Positions 61,731-64,000 of a stretch of DNA of 64,000 nucleotides are shown here, piece by piece. Each line of letters starts with the position of its first letter. The stretch's first letter is position 1. The notes below the pieces were generated by a model. The model did not search any database. It saw only the letters and a list, made by a program, of their open reading frames with translations, and was not told where the DNA came from. This DNA is from Candidatus Gastranaerophilales bacterium. Lineage in GTDB: Bacteria > Cyanobacteriota > Vampirovibrionia > Gastranaerophilales > Gastranaerophilaceae. The DNA lies in the NCBI GenBank assembly GCA_944322785.1, contig CALUPW010000002.1, positions 1 through 64,000 on the forward strand, read 5' to 3'. The position numbers were made by a program, and so were the translations under genes.

Positions 61731-62834
61731 ATGAATTCAATCTGGGAAAAATACGCAAAAGTTCTTGTTGACTATTCAACAAATGTACAAAAGGGAGATT
61801 TAGTTCAAATAAGAGGTGCAAGCGTCTATACAAAAGAACTTGTCAAAGCTGTTTACAAACGGGTTCTGGAACGTGGCGGACATCCAATTGTAAGAACTTC
61901 AATTGAAGATTTGTCAGATACCTTTATCAAATATGCATCTGATGAACAGTTGGACTTTATTGATCCGATAACAAAACTTGAATATGAAACCGTGGACAAA
62001 TTCATTTCAATCGGCGGGCCTATGAATACAAAAAATATGGCACGTGCGGATATGAAAAAACTTGCAAAGCGTTCAGCTGCAACAAAACCTTTGTCGGAAA
62101 AACTTTTGACCCGTTCCGCAAACGGTGAGGCAAGCTGGGTTATAGCGGATGTTCCGACGCATGCTCTGGCACAGGAAGCAAAAATGTCTTTTGATGAATA
62201 TTCAGACTTTTTATTTAAAGCCTGTTATCTGGATTTGGAAGATCCTGTTGCAAAGTTAAAAGAGATGGATGAAAAACAAACTAAATGGGCAAATTATCTG
62301 AACGGTGTTAAAAAAATCAGAATAACGGGTGATAGAACTGATATAACTTTCGGTGTTGAAGGAAGAAAATGGATAAGCTGTTCAGGGCTTAACAATTATC
62401 CTGACGGTGAAGTTTTCACTTCCCCTGTAGAAAATTATATTAACGGCGAAATCTATTTTGATTTTCCGCAGTTATACAGAGGAAACGAAGCACATGGTGT
62501 GCATCTTTGGATTGAGAACGGAAAAATAGTAAATGCAAAAGCCGATAAAGGTGAAGATTTTCTTAATGCAATGCTTGATACGGATGAAGGCTCAAGAGGT
62601 ATCGGCGAAATTGCAATCGGAACAAACGATTGTATTCAGGATGTAACCGGAAATATTCTTTTTGATGAAAAAATTGGCGGCTCAATTCATATGGCAGCAG
62701 GTGCATCTTATCCCGAAACAGGCGGCAAAAACATCTCAGGACTTCACTGGGACATGATTAAAGGCATGAAAGAGGGAGGAAAAATTTTTGCCGACGGCAA
62801 TTTGATTTATGAAAACGGAAAGTTTATAATATAA
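61731..62834 (+). CDS. Aminopeptidase T/AmpS family (M29) metallopeptidase
   Basis: A 367-residue two-metal aminopeptidase. Family marks: GDLVQIRGA (~25-33), DVPTHALAQEAKMSFDEYSD (~140), GEVFTSPVENYINGEIYFDF with Glu ligands (~222) and LHWDMIKGMKEGGKIFADG with His/Asp at the end. It would trim N-terminal residues from peptides. ATG 61731 is preferred to GTG 61725; AAGGAGTGATA precedes it. Separated by 9 bases from lpxA, so probably cotranscribed. Confidence 0.93.
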   Translation: MNSIWEKYAKVLVDYSTNVQKGDLVQIRGASVYTKELVKAVYKRVLERGGHPIVRTSIEDLSDTFIKYASDEQLDFIDPITKLEYETVDKFISIGGPMNTKNMARADMKKLAKRSAATKPLSEKLLTRSANGEASWVIADVPTHALAQEAKMSFDEYSDFLFKACYLDLEDPVAKLKEMDEKQTKWANYLNGVKKIRITGDRTDITFGVEGRKWISCSGLNNYPDGEVFTSPVENYINGEIYFDFPQLYRGNEAHGVHLWIENGKIVNAKADKGEDFLNAMLDTDEGSRGIGEIAIGTNDCIQDVTGNILFDEKIGGSIHMAAGASYPETGGKNISGLHWDMIKGMKEGGKIFADGNLIYENGKFII

Positions 62835-62862
62835 AAACGGTTTTTAAAACCGTTTTTTTTTT
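62834..62862. terminator. Bidirectional terminator
   Basis: AAACGGTTTT, AAAACCGTTT and a long T run on the plus strand; A runs serve the minus-strand pilin gene. It ends next to the pilin stop codon. Confidence 0.8.
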
Positions 62863-63528
62863 TTATTTCAAAAGCCAGCTTTGATAATAGCATGGCGGAT
62901 GTTTACAAAAGGAAGATTGTGTAAAAACGTCTTTATTTTGATAAGGGCTTATTTTTCGATATTTTTGAGCGTTGTTTGCCCGGGTATTGTTTATATCAGC
63001 GAATGTAAATATCCACCTGTCTTTTCCAAATTGGTTAGGATTTGAAAATCCGTTAGTGTCAACAAGATACAAATTTTCTTCAAATGCATATGTACACCAG
63101 TTTCTGCCTGAACCGTCAATAAAACATGAACTACGACCATCATCTGCGGGTTGACCGCTGTCAAGATTTATTCCGTCACTGCTATTGCCGGTTGAACAGC
63201 TTCCGCCGCAGACTGTATCCCCCTTTTTCCAGCAGCGGTGAATGTCTTTGTTCCCGCAATCTGTTAATACTTTAAATTTGTTTTTCATCAAATTGAATTC
63301 TTCCTCTGTAGCTGCTTTTTCATACTGTGCAGTTCTGGTAAATTCCTGATTAATAAAACCGGATTGAAATGCATTCGATAAATCAGCATAAGCCTTTTTG
63401 TAAGCACTTTTAAATTGTACTTCCTGATATTTGTTTATCAGCGCCGGCAAAGTCATTGCAGCAATAATGCCAATAATTCCGAGTGTAATTAATACTTCAG
63501 CCATAGTAAATGAAGATTTATAATTCAT
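62863..63528 (-). CDS. Type IV pilin-like (prepilin) protein
   Basis: A 221-residue protein. A very short leader, MNYKSS, is followed by the prepilin segment FTMAEVLITLGIIGIIAAMT, with Phe+1 and Glu+5, then a hydrophobic helix. The globular part has eight or more Cys in a ~60-residue stretch, implying disulphides outside the cytoplasm, and the VDTNGFSNPNQFGKDRWIF block shared with the gene at 52449. Probable pilin, pseudopilin or secreted subunit. Confidence 0.75.
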   Translation of the reverse strand: MNYKSSFTMAEVLITLGIIGIIAAMTLPALINKYQEVQFKSAYKKAYADLSNAFQSGFINQEFTRTAQYEKAATEEEFNLMKNKFKVLTDCGNKDIHRCWKKGDTVCGGSCSTGNSSDGINLDSGQPADDGRSSCFIDGSGRNWCTYAFEENLYLVDTNGFSNPNQFGKDRWIFTFADINNTRANNAQKYRKISPYQNKDVFTQSSFCKHPPCYYQSWLLK

Positions 63529-63628
63529 CCATAATTCCTTATATTACAATTCTATTACATATACTTTATGTCTAATAAAAGAATTATAATATATCGATTT
63601 AATTTTGTCAATTCGATAAAATTAATAA

Positions 63629-63847
63629 ATGGATAAAAATGATTTCTTGAAATTAGGCTACAAAATTAAATATGAAAGAAATAAAAGAGGGCTTTCTCAA
63701 CTTGATTTATCTTTAAAAACAGGATTAACAACACGCTCTCTGTCAAGGATTGAATGTGGTATAATTGATCCCAAATATTCTACTCTTGCTAAAATAGCAG
63801 AGGCGTTTGAGATAGATATTTGTGAGCTTTTACGATTTCAGCTATAA
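63629..63847 (+). CDS. Small XRE-family regulator
   Basis: A 72-residue lambda-type helix-turn-helix protein (KIKYERNKRGLSQLDLSLKT, then GLTTRSLSRIECGIIDPKYS and a C-terminal AEAFEIDICELLRF helix). Divergent from the pilin-like gene, which it may control. A terminator follows. Target unknown. Confidence 0.82.
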   Translation: MDKNDFLKLGYKIKYERNKRGLSQLDLSLKTGLTTRSLSRIECGIIDPKYSTLAKIAEAFEIDICELLRFQL

Positions 63848-63850
63848 ACA

Positions 63851-63884
63851 AAAATTCCGGTAAGTACTTGTTACCGGAATTTTG
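63851..63884 (+). terminator. Terminator after the XRE gene
   Basis: AAAATTCCGGTAA, a short loop, TTACCGGAATTTTG followed by TTTT. Confidence 0.88.
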
Positions 63885-63901
63885 TTTTTATTGAATAAAC
63901 A

Positions 63902-64000
63902 CTAAACAAGACCTAAAACTTTTTTGTACCAGGAAAATGTTTCCAACTCAAGACCGTTAAAGGTGGTTTTTAAGCATTGTTTTTTCAAGTAAGCTTCAAA
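63902..64000 (-). CDS. 3' end of a gene running off the window
   Basis: On the minus strand 33 codons are open to the window edge and end in TAG. The C-terminal residues (TFNGLELETFSWYKKVLGLV) are protein-like. It converges with the XRE gene, and the T-rich hairpin between them fits. Too little is present for a family call. Confidence 0.5.
   Translation of the reverse strand, partial: FEAYLKKQCLKTTFNGLELETFSWYKKVLGLV

Overview
The window looks like a chromosome segment of a low-GC, Gram-negative gut bacterium related to Cyanobacteria, most likely Melainabacteria/Vampirovibrionia (Gastranaerophilales). This is an inference. It rests on lipid A and heptose genes (lpxD, lpxC, fabZ, lpxA, rfaE2) in an AT-rich genome, pilin-like proteins with the leader core FTMAEVLITLG, a cyanobacterial-style DprA-like protein, and several secreted-looking proteins with an unusual N-terminal leader. 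No 16S gene is present to settle it.

Positions 1 to about 24,200 form an accessory region rich in defence and toxin-antitoxin genes. In order it holds an Apea-like HEPN protein, a hipBA module with palindromic operators, a 20-residue-repeat protein and a short tyrosine recombinase. A tightly coupled three-gene operon follows: a small methylase-like subunit, a 1361-residue GIY-YIG/helicase/methylase fusion and a TIGR02391-type HEPN protein. Next come a class III cyclase-like gene, a SAMHD1-like HD hydrolase with a YwgA-like neighbour, four small genes, a membrane-GAF protein overlapping a Panacea (DUF4065) gene, and a minus-strand Mu-like transposition operon. Three promoters spread over 6 kb share one architecture (TTGA.., 16 bases, TGATGAAT), which suggests the small genes and the transposase are one element. 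An imperfect direct repeat of about 160 bp (near 1866 and 21323) brackets most of this region. To its right, a 2.3 kb element carrying a RhuM-Fic fusion sits between a 42 bp copy of the tRNA-Ile 3' half and the intact tRNA-Ile. A broken tRNA-Ile copy lies just beyond.

From about 24,580 to the end is mostly core chromosome: pncC, dnaB, a HEAT-like protein, a DprA-like protein, a PcrA/UvrD helicase, ffh, tRNA-Ser, dapF, rpsF-ssb-rpsR, ferritin, a carbonic anhydrase, a class A penicillin-binding protein, an RNase HIII-type gene, a hibernation factor, mntP, ubiE/menG, a D-2-hydroxyacid dehydrogenase, asd, the lipid A cluster and an M29 aminopeptidase. Among them are lineage-specific genes: pilin-like proteins, leader-bearing proteins, small HTH regulators and a ferritin-like operon.

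The main points for a second look are the restriction-modification-HEPN operon, the shared promoter set, the GAF/Panacea pair, the cyclase/HD/YwgA cluster, the integrase-less tRNA-Ile element, two poly-G tracts (one inside a gene, one apparently holding a frame off), a structured RNA candidate at 51.8-52.0 kb, an orphan small-RNA candidate near 35.85 kb and the shared N-terminal leader. Family calls come from reading motifs; no database search was run.
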